A stretch of 64,000 nucleotides of DNA from Symbiodinium natans (Eukaryota; Sar; Dinophyceae; Suessiales; Symbiodiniaceae). A program made the translations under genes and the position numbers. Below the pieces are notes generated by a model. That model saw only the letters and a program-made list of their open reading frames with translations, had not been told where the DNA came from and did not search any database. The stretch's first letter is position 1; each line of letters starts with the position of its first letter. Positions 49,301 to 60,100 of this stretch are shown in pieces. The stretch lies in NCBI GenBank assembly GCA_905221605.1, contig CAJNDS010000347.1:718001-782000 (forward strand), in the 5' to 3' direction.

Positions 49301-52300
49301 CCTAAACCCTAAACCCTAAACCCTAAACCCTCAAAGGCAGGGGCTATGTCGCCAAGAATGGCCATGAAGAGATCGTGGGGAGCACTGATGCTGAGTGCTG
49401 CGACAAGTCTGGGGGCCTGGAAGCTTTAGGGTTTAGGGTTTCGGGTTCAGGGTTTCGGGTTTAGGGTTTAGGGTTTCGGGTTTAGGGTTTAGGGTTTCGG
49501 GTTTCGGGTTTAGGGTTCAGGGTTTAGGGCATCAACTCCTGATTTTGTTGGGCATGTCCCCTGTGCCTGCAAGAGCTTCCCCAAAAAAGGTCTATCCCTA
49601 GACCCTAAACCCTAAAACCCTAAAACCCGAAACCCTAAACCCTAAACCCGAAACCCTAAACCCCAAACCCTAAACCCTAAACCCTAAACCGTAAACCCTA
49701 AACCCTAAACCCTAAACCCTAAACCCCAAACCCTAAACCCTAAACTGAAATCCGAACCCCTAAACGGAGTCTTCAGGGTTTAGGGTTTAGGGTTTAGTGT
49801 TTAGGGTTTAGGGTTTATAGTTTAGGGTTTATTGTTTAGGGTTTAGGGTTTCGGGTTGGCGATCAGGAGCTATAGTAAGTAGAGTCCGACACTTCAGAAG
49901 TCTACAGACCCAAGGTCCAACCTTTAAGGTTTGGGGTTTAGGGCGGCCATAATGCCAACGTAACGCAATCCTCCTCCAGTCGACGCACCACCCGCAAAAA
50001 ATAGTCAAAAGAAAGTAAATGAAAGCAAAAAAAAGACACAACGAACACCAGAACCCATAAACATCCTAGAGCCGCAACAAGGATTTAGGGTTTGGCCCCT
50101 CAGCCCTTTGAGGGTACGCGGTGTAGGGTTTGAGAATTTGGGTTTGGATGAACTCGAAATCCTGAATTCCCTCTACTTGGAGGTTCATGGGTACTTGTAA
50201 ACCCCATCATCAGCCTACTTATAACCTACTTAGAGGACGTAGAAGGCTCATAAATACAGCGGCCATTGGGGTTGTAGGTGCCCTAAGCCTCCAAGTATAG
50301 CCCGAAACCCTAAACCCTAAACCCTAAAACCCTCAACCCTGAACCCTAAACCCTCAACCCTCAACCCTAGACCCTAGACCCGAAACCCCAACCCCTGAAC
50401 CCTGTAAGTGCACCCTGAATTCCCACTAGGGCCACCGGCTGCAAGGACCTGCGCCCTCTACCAGTGCGGCGCGGGCTATGCACCCAATCAGGCCCCGCGG
50501 CGAAGAGCAGAGGGCGGGTTTAGGGTTTAGGGTTTAGGGTTTAGGGTTTAGGGTTTGGGGTTTAGGGTTTAGGGTTTGCGGGAAGTTCACCACTCCAGCT
50601 TCACAAGGGCTTCGCTGTTGAACCCTTTTCCGCTTCATCTTGATCTGCAAAGCCCCACAGCCCTGACCGACTATTCGACGCCATTTCTGACAAAATTTAG
50701 GAGCAAATGCGGCCTGTGATCATCGACAAGTCCCGAAGACTACGTTTACCAAGGTTGGTTTCTTGGGGTGCAGGGCTTTTGGGATTTAGGGTTTGGGGTT
50801 GAGGGGTTATTGGCTTTCGAACGGAAAAACCCAAACCATAGGGAGTCTTGCATAGGGAGTCTTGCCCCAGGTTTTTCCGCCGAATTTTTTTTACTCACAT
50901 TCATCGAGCCGAAGGATACACCAAAGGCCTAACCTTAAATGCCAACCCTCAGCCCGACTCTGTGCACCCTAAACCTTACAAAGCCTGGACCTTAACCTTT
51001 GGGGCTTAGGGTTTAGGGTAGAAGGTGTAGGGTTTAGGGTTTAGGGTTCAAGGTTTCTCAAAACCTCTTAGAAAATGAGAGCTTAAGTGTCCACTGCGCC
51101 TCAGGCGTACCGCAACAATGTCGCACAGAGTGACCAGATGTGCTGCGACGAAGTGTGCTCGGCAAAGGTGGACACTTGGCTTGAGGTTCAGGGCCTCAGA
51201 AGCAACCCTAAACCCTAAAGCCTAAACCCTAAACCCTGAACTTTGAACCCTAAACCCTGAACGTTGAACCCTAAGCCCTAAAGCAGTATGCATTGGTCTT
51301 GGGGAGGGCCTGTCTTGCTTCAAGATCAGCAACCCTGTTGGTTCTGCTCAGTGTCGCATCTTCTCCTAAACTCAAAACCCAAAACTCAAAATCCTAAACC
51401 CTAACCCCTGAGCCCAAAACACTGAGCACGCGGAACAGGACTGCAAACCGCCATCTTGTCAACCCTTGACCTGAAAACCTAACACCGACCCTGAGTTGGG
51501 ATGTTCCCCGCATATTCAAGAATGCCTATGAGGGACTGCTAGTATAAGGGGAACATCCCAAACCCTAAAACCACGACCCCTAAACCTCAAACCCTTAAGT
51601 GTGAACCAAAGCCTTCAAGCGCAAACTTAAAACCCTGAACCTTGCCACTCTAAACCCAAAACCATAAACCGGGTTTAGGGTTTAGGGTTTAGGGTTTAGG
51701 GTTTAGGGTTTAGGGTTTAGGGTTTAGGGTTTAGGGCAAAGCCTAAACCCCACTCCCCAAACCCCAAATGCGAACTTCCACTCGACACGGGCCACGAAGA
51801 TCACAGGAGTGTGCGACCGGCTGGCTGGGCGCACAGTCCTGCCGCTGGTTAGTTAGAAGGGTTTAGGGTTTAGGGTTTAGGGTTTAGGGTTTAGGGTTAG
51901 TAGGGTTAGAAGCAGAGTAGCTATGGTTATGACCTCAGATTTTGGACTGAGCTGCGGGTTAGGCCCTGGGGGTTTGGGGTTTCAGGGTTTAGGGGCCTTG
52001 AGGGTCAGGGTTGAGCATGTTACAGTTTGGAGGGCTGACTTGGAGGTTCATGGGTACTTATAAGTAGGGTTAGAAGTAGGGTAATTAGGGTACTTTTGAC
52101 TCTACTTATAAGTTACTATGAACCTTCAAGTAGGGGTTTAGGACTTAGGGTGCTGAGCCTGTGTTTTCTGCTCGTCTTCGCTCTTGGGAAGTCGGGGTGA
52201 AGAGCGGAACTCGCCCCAAGGGTTTAGGGTTTAGGGTTTAGGGTGTAGGGTTTAGGGTTTAAGTGCTGCTTCGGAGCAGCTCCGCTTCCCCCAACCTGCT

Positions 52301-54809
52301 ACACCCTGAGCCCTAAACCCTGCAAACCAGGCGTAAAAGATGTCGAGGGCTGGGGGCTTGAAGGGTTTCGGGTTGGGGGGCTTACAGTACATACACTCCA
52401 GAAAGTTGGAACATGGTATAAGGATCGTTAGAGCTGTAATTACCTTTTGTATACCATTTTGGGGGGTATGGGGATAAGTAGGTTCCAACTGTTTTCAATT
52501 TGCTGTAACGGGTTAGGGTTTAGAGGAATTGGGGTTTAGGATGGTTCGACCCTCAAGGCCTTCGACTCGAACCCCAAACCCCAAAAAGCCTGGAGCCTGA
52601 GCGCCGACACTAACTTTGACTAAACCCTAAACCCTAAACCCTAAACCCTAAACCCTAAACCCTAAGCCCTAAACTCCTAAACCCTGAACCCTAAACCCTA
52701 AGCTCTAAACGCTACACCTCAAACCCTAAACTCTTCTTGAAGCCCCCCTTGAAGTTCTTGAAGACCTTTAAGCCCCAAACCCTTGAAGCCCTTTGAACCC
52801 CAACAAGCCCCAAACCCTTTAAGCCCTAAACCCGAAACCCTTTAAGCCCGAAGCCCGAAGCCCCTAAACCCTTAACCCTAAATCCCAAAAACCCTAAAAC
52901 CCTAAAGCCCTAAAACACTAGAATCCTAAACCCTAAGCCCTAACCCTTAGCCCTGAACCCTTAACCCTAAGCTCTTCCAAAAGTCCCACCATGCAGGGTT
53001 CTCAGCCCTGCGAAGCTGGGGAAGAACGGCAACACTCCAGAGGCTTGGGTGTAGGGTTTAGGGTTTAGGGTTTAGGGTTTAGGGTTTAGGTTTAGGGTTT
53101 AGGGTTTAGGGTTTAGGGTTTAGGGTTTAGGGTTTAGGGTTTAGGGTTTAGGGTTTAGGGTTTAGGGTTTAGGGTTCAGGATTTAGGGTTTAAGGGCTTG
53201 GGGTTGTAGGGTTTAGGGTTTTGGGGGTTGGAGTTTAGGCTTTGAGGTCTGCAAGAGTTTAGGGTTTAAGGTTTATGGGCTGGGATCTCCAGAGGTTGTG
53301 GGTTTACGGGCTTTTGGGGTCTCGGGCTTTTGGGGTGGTGTCGGACTTGGATCCAGGGGCTGTGTGTGGGTTTAGGTTTTGGGGTTTAGGGTTTCGCGTT
53401 TCGGGTTTAGGGTTTAGGGGCTCCGAAAGGGGGGTGTGGGGGGTGGGTTTGGGGGGGCGGGGTGGGGGGGGGGAGGGTGGGAAACCCCAAACCCCAAACC
53501 CCAAACCCCAAACCCCAAACCCCAAACCCCAAATTCCAAACCCCAAACCCCAAACCCCCAACCCCCAACTCCCAACCCCAAACCGAAGGACTGCTGTGTG
53601 CCCTCGTGCTCCCGTTTCACTTGCGCGGGCCCTGGCGGTGCTTGAGGAATCGGCTGGGGTTGGGAGCTCCCGGCTTTGCCTCCAAAGCTCCTGAAGGTTT
53701 AGGGTTTAGGGTTTAGGGTAACACCCTAGGTCCTGAACCTCAGGCCCTTACGCAAGGGGAAGGTAGGGCCTATGATGATTCCTCACCCTAAACCCTAAAC
53801 CCTGAACCCTGAACCCTAAACCCCTCATCGTGAGAGTCAGACTCAAGCCTACGACCCTTCAGGCCCGCCAAGAGGCCCAAATGCCTTGAAGCCCTAGTAT
53901 AAACATCCAACCCTAAACCCTAAACCCTAAACCTAAACCCTACAAGCTGAACCCTGAACCCTAAACCCTAAACCCTAAACCCTAAACCCTAAACCCTAAA
54001 CCCTAAACCCTAAACCCTAAACCCTAAAATCGTCCTCAAGTGCCATTTAAAAAAACCCTAAGCGCCCTAAAAGCCTCCAAAGCTGGACATGAAAAAATGC
54101 ACGGAATCTTTCCTCACAAGCAGGGAGTGCATCTCCCTCAGAAGCAGAACCTTAACCCTAAACTCTAAACCCTAAACCCTAAACCCTAAACCTTAAACCC
54201 TGTAGCTCAAAGTATTCGAGAGCCTCTGGCATCTTCAGGCCCCGAGTCCTACCAGCTCAAGGTCAAGGCCCCGGAAATCATCGGGAACGCTGCGTGGCCG
54301 CGTTTCTCTGTGTGTGATTTTGGGCAGGGGGGCGGATTGGGTTTCAGGTTTTGGGGCGGTTTTGGGCAGTTTCGGGTGTTTAGGGTTTAGGGTTTGGGGT
54401 TTAGGGTTTAGGGTTTAGGGTTTAGGGTTTAGGGCGTAGCGAAAGAGCGCCCAGGACACTGCGAGCTGCTGCGACGCCCTCTGCGGCGCCTACGAGTGCC
54501 TGGCCTTGAGGGACTCAGGAAGACGGTACAGGGTTTAGGTGAGGGTTTAGGGTTTAGGGTTTAGGGTTTAGGGTTTAGGGTTTAGGGTTTAGGGTTTAGG
54601 GTTTAGGGTTTAGGGTTTAGGGTTTAGGGTTTTCGGGTTTAGGGTTTGGGGTTTGGGGTTTAGGGTTTAGGGTTTAGGGTTTAGGGTTTAGGGAAATGGA
54701 AACTCTACTTGGCACCAACGAGTAACCTGCGAGGTGCCCGAAAGGCTACAAGGCCGACCCCTCGCGGGCCAACAGCACCGGGAGCAGCCCGGAGGCGTGC
54801 TGTATGCAG
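46259..54809 (+). CDS. Gene B: spliced cysteine-rich tandem-repeat protein, probably secreted
   Basis: Exons: 46259-46321 (signal peptide, link uncertain), 48606-48633, 49337-49406, 50446-50491, 51105-51167, 51807-51823, 52997-53042, 53589-53628, 54239-54288, 54455-54495, 54734-54809. Joined in phase they encode repeats of the pattern G-[YW]-x16-C-C-x3-C-x4-C-x2. Five Cys-Cys units are reached, and all five have exactly 16 residues between the aromatic residue and Cys-Cys, although the gaps cross up to two introns. The usual period is 31 residues; one unit has two extra residues after its fourth Cys. Regular Cys spacing suggests disulfide-bonded extracellular modules, which suits the signal peptide. 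Donors are mostly GC, some GT. The 3' end is not found, since exon 54734-54809 ends inside a module. Family not recognised. Confidence 0.65.
46325..46412 (-). repeat. CCCTAAA array
   Basis: About 12 units right after the signal-peptide exon. Confidence 0.95.
46440..47740. other. Non-repetitive island with unassigned open frames
   Basis: The longest stretch outside the elements with hardly any telomere-like unit. Overlapping frames on both strands are open (plus 46801-47361, 186 codons; minus 47296-47523). None has a motif I recognise, and the most protein-like pieces are spread over frames, as in a decayed gene or insertion. TTTGGCTCAAG at 46499-46509 matches the last 11 bases of the dinoflagellate spliced leader. 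Confidence 0.35.
48606..48633 (+). CDS. Gene B exon
   Basis: DKLCSDWTC and one base; acceptor AGAG|, GC donor 48634. Joined to 49337 it gives C-G-R-G-Y. Confidence 0.55.
49337..49406 (+). CDS. Gene B exon
   Basis: RGYVAKNGHEEIVGSTDAEC, then CD; acceptor AAAG|GC, GT donor 49407. CCCTAAA array before, TTTAGGG after. Confidence 0.65.
49430..49525 (+). repeat. TTTAGGG/TTTCGGG mixed array
   Basis: Alternating TTTAGGG and TTTCGGG units after the gene B exon. Confidence 0.85.
49600..49745 (-). repeat. CCCTAAA array
   Basis: About 20 units with CCCGAAA and CCCCAAA variants; with the preceding array it forms an inverted pair in one intron. Confidence 0.9.
50173..50297. mobile_element. Foldback element, family 2
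   Basis: TACTTGGAGGTTCATGGGTA at the left, AGCCTCCAAGTATA at the right. Confidence 0.75.
50446..50491 (+). CDS. Gene B exon
   Basis: TCALYQCGAGYAPNQ after a shared Lys codon; acceptor GCAAG|G, GC donor 50492. Confidence 0.65.
50515..50580 (+). repeat. TTTAGGG array
   Basis: Nine units after a gene B exon. Confidence 0.9.
51105..51167 (+). CDS. Gene B exon
   Basis: 21 codons, AYRNNVAQSDQMCCDEVCSA then K; acceptor CCTCAG|, GT donor 51168. Confidence 0.65.
51496..51562. mobile_element. Foldback element, family 1, short form
   Basis: TTGGGATGTTCCCC at the left, inverse GGGGAACATCCCAA at the right. Confidence 0.75.
51668..51735 (+). repeat. TTTAGGG array
   Basis: Nine to ten units. Confidence 0.9.
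51807..51823 (+). CDS. Gene B micro-exon of 17 nt
   Basis: ECATG plus two bases of Trp; acceptor TCACAG|, GC donor 51824. It supplies the fourth Cys and the G-W of the next unit exactly where expected. Confidence 0.5.
52037..52133. mobile_element. Foldback element, family 2
   Basis: ACTTGGAGGTTCATGGGTAC at the left, ACTATGAACCTTCAAGTA at the right. Confidence 0.75.
52997..53042 (+). CDS. Gene B exon
   Basis: VLSPAKLGKNGNTPE; acceptor ATGCAG|G, GC donor 53043. This boundary choice gives the 16-residue spacing. Confidence 0.5.
53047..53180 (+). repeat. TTTAGGG array
   Basis: About 18 units, starting a few bases after the gene B donor. Confidence 0.95.
53589..53628 (+). CDS. Gene B exon
   Basis: DCCVPSCSRFTCA plus one base; acceptor CCGAAG|, GC donor 53629. 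Confidence 0.6.
53940..54027 (-). repeat. CCCTAAA array
   Basis: About 12 units. Confidence 0.95.
54239..54288 (+). CDS. Gene B exon
   Basis: PESYQLKVKAPEIIGN; acceptor CTTCAG|GC, GC donor 54289. Here S-Y replaces G-Y and two extra residues precede it. Confidence 0.55.
54455..54495 (+). CDS. Gene B exon
   Basis: DTASCCDALCGAY; acceptor CCCAG|, GT donor 54496. Confidence 0.65.
54537..54690 (+). repeat. TTTAGGG array
   Basis: About 21 units between two gene B exons. Confidence 0.95.
54734..54809 (+). CDS. Gene B exon, last found
   Basis: CPKGYKADPSRANSTGSSPE, then ACCMQ; acceptor GCGAG|G, GC donor 54810. Asn-Ser-Thr is a possible N-glycosylation site. Confidence 0.65.
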
Positions 54810-54897
54810 GCGCAGAGCACTTCTAGGGTTCAGGGGTTGGGGTTTAGGGTTTAGGGTTTAGGGTGGAGGGTTTAGGGTTTAGGGTTTAGGGCTATAA

Positions 54898-55022
54898 TAC
54901 TTGGAGGTTCAGGGCACTTATAACCCCAATTATGGCTGTGCTTACAAGCCCGTAAGTCCTCCTAAGTAGGTAATAAGTAGACTTATCATTGGGGTTATTC
55001 GTACCCATTAACCTGAGAGTAT
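54898..55022. mobile_element. Foldback element, family 2
   Basis: TACTTGGAGGTTCAGGGCAC at the left; the right end, GTACCCATTAACCTGAGAGT, has drifted. Confidence 0.7.
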
Positions 55023-55628
55023 TGGGCTTGAGAATTGTAGTGGGTGGGTGAGGGAAAGGTCAGTGGTTGAGGTGTAATATTTATGCTTGGGGGCGGTGTT
55101 TGTCCGAGCTTAGGGTGGCCTGCAGGGCGTGGCTTGGACAATAGGGGTGCGGGTCTGTCATCGTCTTGATATCGATCTCGGGGGTAGTAATCTACAGATG
55201 GCAACGGCGTCTGGCTTCCGTTAGGCGCTTTGTTTTCCCGGTGCTCCCTCCTGCCGCCTCTCAAGAGCCCCCCCCAACCTGGAGGCCGGTTCTCTACTAT
55301 GCTCCCTTTTGCGACCCCAAACGTCAGAAACGATTTCTCAGCAGACGAATCTTTTATTTCAGGGCTTCGCGTTTTACGAAGCATTTGGGATTCGGTGTTT
55401 TGGGTTTCGGAGAAAGGCCACTCAGATGAATGCCCCTGGACTGCAAATCCTAAGCCCCAAACCCGAAACCCTAAACTCTAAACCCTAAACCCTAATTAAA
55501 CCCCAAACCCCAAACCCCAAACCCCAAACCCTAAACCCTAAACCCTAAACCCCAAACTCTCATCTCGCGTTGGAGGAATGCGCCCTCTTCGACCACCTCT
55601 GTGGCCTGTCTATTCACGAACATCTCAG

Positions 55629-55722
55629 CTTGAGATGCTCCCCCTTCCCTTAGTAGGGATTAGAATAGGGGGGTACTAGAATCCCTATGAAGGACTGTTA
55701 GCACAAGGGTGAACATCCCAAA
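55629..55722. mobile_element. Foldback element, family 1
   Basis: CTTGAGATGCTCCCCCTT at the left, AAGGGTGAACATCCCAA at the right. Confidence 0.7.
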
Positions 55723-57141
55723 GCTCAACATATGTGTTTCCAAACGTTTGGGTTTTGGATTTTGGGGCATAGGGCTCAGGGCTCAGGGCTCAGGGCTTAG
55801 ATTTATATGGGTGTCGTAGGATTTGTTTCGGGTTTAGGGTTTAGGGCTTGGGGCTTAAGGCTGCGATTTCCCTGCAACAAGGGTTATAGTTTTGTCGGCT
55901 GTAGAAGGGGCACCGTTTTTTTTAGGACATGCCTATATGGGAGGTTGATCTCAACTCTGGTCTCCAGCACTTTGTCCTCAATTTCAGTTTGAGGCCCTGC
56001 ATCGGGTTTACCTAGCCAAGGGTTTGGGTTAAGCCACTCTTTGCCTCTAACCTCCAAGGACCTACGATAAAGAAGGTAAGAAAACACTCCTCAAAACCGA
56101 GTTGTGAGGCTAGCATTCTTTAGCCAGAAGTAGATGAGCCACCGGCAGCGCATGCTAAACTCTGGCTGGTGATGTCCGGCGCTAGGCGCAGCTCCTGCTG
56201 GCTCGAAGAATTCCGACCTTTTCACTGCCTCGGCCTCTTTCCCCTGTACCCTCCCCGTCTGCATAACCACCCCCATACCCCGATACCCCCGATACCCCGA
56301 TACCCCGATACCCCCATACCCCCAAAACCCGAAACTCCAAACCCTAAACCCCAAAACCCCATACCCAAGTCCCAAACCCCAAACCCCAGAGCCCAAACCC
56401 CAAACCCCGGACCCCAAACTCCAAACCCCCAAACCCTACCATTTAGTTTGCCCAAGTACCCAAAACCCTAAACAAAGCGCTCCGAGCCATGTCTGCGAGC
56501 AGAAGAGGCGGCGGTTCAGGGTTTGGAGTTCAGGGTGTGGGATGCTTCAACCGCTGGCTGAATCAGGAACCTAGAACCTAGTTTGGGTTAGGCTTTAGGG
56601 TTTGGGGTTTAAGGTTTCGGGTTTCGGGTTTAGGGTTTAGGGTTTAGGGTTTAGGGTTCAGGGTTCAGGGTTCAGGTTCAGGGCTTCGGGAAGATCCTCG
56701 CAGTCAGGACCAGCTTGGATGCAGCGTTGAGGGTCTAGATGGATTTTGGGTTGTTCACGGGCCCAGCAGTTTGACCTTCGAGTAGTAAGCCCAGACTACT
56801 CCAGGTCTTGCACAAGCATGTTCATCAGCTTTCTTCTCATCATCATGGCTCATGTGGTGCGGCCTGTCGGCAGTTTCTTTGCATGCAGAGGAAGGTGTGA
56901 TCGTGAGAATGCCTGCAGCAGGAAGCCCAATGGCCCCCAACACGCCAAATCCAGACCCTGGACCCTGTGCCCTGAATCCGAAACCACCTAAAGCCCAAGA
57001 CCCCTGATAAGCCCAAGGGAGGTTGTACGGGCCCTTAACATTCACCCCTGCCTTCTGTTTATAAAAAGGGGCTCCCCCTGTAAAAGGGCCCATACTGAGG
57101 GACCATGTACCTGCCCCAAGAATAAGCACGTCGCCTCCACC

Positions 57142-57182
57142 ATGGCAGGGCCGGATCAGCGCAAGAGGCCGGCGGCAGTTGG
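57142..57182 (+). CDS. Gene C proposed first exon
   Basis: ATG in the context CCACCATGG, MAGPDQRKRPAAV, GT donor 57183. Phase 2 out, matching the next exon. Confidence 0.5.
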
Positions 57183-60100
57183 GTATAGGGTACCCTAAAC
57201 CCGAAACCCTTAAAGCCCTGAACCCTAAACCCTAAACCCCAAACCCTAAACCCGAAACCCTAAACCCTAAACCCGAAACCCTAAACCCGAACCCTAAACC
57301 GGGAGCCCGGGAGCCCTCTCCCGGTGTGGGCTGCTAGGGGGTGAAGGTTTTGGAGGGGAAGATTTAGGGTCGAGGTTCCCTAAACCCTCAACCCTCAACC
57401 CTAAACCCTAAACCCTAAACCCCAAACCCTAAACCCCAAACCCTAAACCCTATACTTTTGTCCCAAACCCTGGGAGGATCCAAAAGGTAGATCTCCTTTA
57501 AAGTTCCGAAGAGTGACCCAATACTAGTAGTATTGGGTACCCCAAACCCTGCCCTAAACCCCAAACCCTCAACCCTAAACCCTCAAGAAAAAGTAAATAG
57601 AAATTGTACGTGGTATCATTCTGTAGTTCCCAAGTTATTTGTCTAAACAGCTGACAAGCTGAGTTTAAGTATATTCATCCAAAACACATCTCTCTGGAGG
57701 TCAAATCAATTTACTTAACCCCTCTCCCTCCCCTCCCCCCCTCACCCCCTGTGCCCCCTTCCCCCCTTGCCTGTCCCCCCTTCCCCTCCTCCCGCCACCC
57801 CCGCCTCCCCCCCTCCCCCCCCCTCCCCCGCCCTCCCAAAATGAAACACGTAGTTCCAACAAAGAAGCCCGGTCAAAACGTTAATGGGACCCAAACCCTA
57901 TACAATTTCTATAAACCCCAAACCCTAAACCCTAAACCCCAAATCCTAAACCCTAAACCCTCAACCCTGAACCCTAAACCCTTTCGGGGCTTCTACTTTT
58001 TGGATCCTCCCAGGGGTCTGGGATTTGAGCCCTTCCCATCCGCGCCCTTCTTTCACGGGGATCTCGGGTCCAAGGCTTTTGGGTTTTGGTGTTTGGGGCT
58101 TTCAAGGTTCATGGTTACCCTAAACCCTAAACCCTAAACCCTTCACCCTTAACCCTTTACCCTAAACCCTAAACCCCAAACCCCAAACCCCAAACCCCAA
58201 ATCCAAACCCTAAAACCTTTCCAGGGTGCGGTCTTCTTTAAGGTTAGCCCCACAGGCCCCTAGGGCCCCAGTCCGCGGCAGGATGCGCTGTGCTGCGATC
58301 AGCCGCCATGGGAAAGAGGGAGAGTGGCAGCGGGCAGTCTCGCTGTTGCCGCTAGACATGCAGTTTAGGGTTTAGGGTTTAGGGTTTAGGGTTTAGGGTT
58401 TAGGGTTTAGGGTTTAGGGCAAGAGAACATTGGGATGTTTGAGGGGTAGGGCTTTAGGGCTTAGGTGTTCGGGCACCCCAAAGCCAAGCTACAAACCCCT
58501 AAGCCCCAAACCCCAAAGCCCTAAACGTCAAACCCTAAACCCTGAGCCCCAAACAGTCCGACTTGCGGCCGCCTTGCTTGGGATTTGCCGGGTTTACGTG
58601 CAGGGGAACCCAATTTCAGAAAGCCCGAAGTTCCTCTCGTCTCGAAACTCTAAGGGTGGGCCCTTAATCTGGGCCCTTAGGGTTTAGGGTTCAGGTCCCT
58701 AACCTCCTTTAAACCTTTAAAGGTGCACAGGGTATGTCAGGGGTCTATGAGGGATCCCTGTAACCGATTTGGGGCCTTTGGGGTTCTAGGGGTTTAGGAA
58801 GTCTGGGTTTAGGAAGCCTCGAGCTTTTAGGAGCCGTAAGCTCCCCGTGCAGGTCAAGCATGCAAGGCGATGGCATCGAGCCCGACACCATCTGCTTCAA
58901 CGCGGCCATCAAAGCCTGCGAACAATCCTCGCAATGGCAGGTCATCCCACCCCCTAAACCCTAAACCCTAAACCCAAAACCCTAAACCCTAAACCCTAGA
59001 CCCTAGACCCTAAACCCTAAACCCTAAACCCCAAACCCTAAACCCTAACCCTTTTCGTTTGTTGGTCTTTTTCGCCCTACATCGTCTGCCCTAAGCCTTC
59101 AGCTGTCTGAAGTGGGGAAAGTTTGGAGCCGGTCGAGGCCTCAAAGCTGGGAGTCCTGAAGCGTTTAGGGAAAAGGGTTTAGGGTTTAGGGTTTAGGGTT
59201 TAGGGCTTGGGGCTTCTACCAGAAGGAACAGACCTGAGCTTAGTGTGTGTACCCAGGCGCCCTCAAATATGCTTATTGTCATTCTTTCTCTCTTTGTTTT
59301 TTGGAGAGTTCCTAGTTCTCTGGTTCATGTCGAACCCTACATTCTGTCAACAATTAGCCCTAAGTTCGCAAGCTGTAGCCCGAAAGCCTTCCAAATCCAA
59401 GCCCGAAACCCTAGTCCTAAACCCTCAACCCTAAACCCTAAACCCCAAACCCTAAACCCTAAACCCCAAACCCTAAACCCTAACCCTCAACCCTAAACCC
59501 CAAACCCTAAACCCTGAACCCTGAAGCCTGAACCCTAAACCCTACACCCTAAACAACAACCCTAAACACATCCTCAACTTGCGCGGAGGGAGCCTTGGTG
59601 CTCTTGGCCGACATGCCGACCTTGGAGGTACTATGACTCATATGAGGATGCTTATCCTTAGGGTGAGGGTTTGGGGTTTAGGGTGTGGGTCGTGGTGGGT
59701 TTACGGTTCAGGGGTGAAGGTTTCGGGTTTCCCTTCTTCCCTCCCTGTGGTTCATAATCATGGTGGGTTTAGGTTTGAGGTTCAGGGTGTAGGATTGTTT
59801 CCCTCTCAATTCCTGTGGTTCGTGTGGTTTTCGGGTTAACAGTCAGGCTTTGAACCCGAACCTCCAACCCCCTCGAACCCGAACCTGCACCCGACCCTGA
59901 ACCGGTTGTGGTTCGGGTTTAGGGCCAGTTTAGGGTTGGGAGTTGGCATGTTCCCCCTTACACTAACAGTCCTTCATCTGGATCATAATCCGGGTCTCAG
60001 AATCCCTAGTAAGGACTGCTAGTATAAGGGGGGAAAATCCCAAGTTGGGAGGTTGGGTGAAGAGCTTATTTAGGACTCCTAGAAAGTTTGGGGTTTCGGC

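Larger units (their letters stand above)
54810..57141 (+). other. Region between gene B and gene C
   Basis: It contains foldbacks at 54898-55022 and 55629-55722, CCCCAAA runs, and a (CCCCGATA)n stretch near 56280. Short frames (for example 54995-55384 minus, 56746-56991 plus) show no recognisable domain. The missing 3' exons of gene B should lie here, but I could not identify them. Confidence 0.4.

Noticed and set aside
50690-50760. A possible extra gene B exon around AAATGCGGCCTG
   Set aside because: It contains an early stop, and the 16-residue spacing is already exact when exon 50446-50491 joins 51105-51167.
53275-53716. Several frames rich in Pro-Lys-Pro-Gln-Thr-Pro-Asn
   Set aside because: Translation of CCCCAAA repeats. 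The real coding piece here is the short gene B exon 53589-53628 in another frame.
55166-55481. Plus-strand frames of 83-87 codons
   Set aside because: No acceptor/donor pair gives a phase match to gene B, and no Cys pattern of gene B is present.
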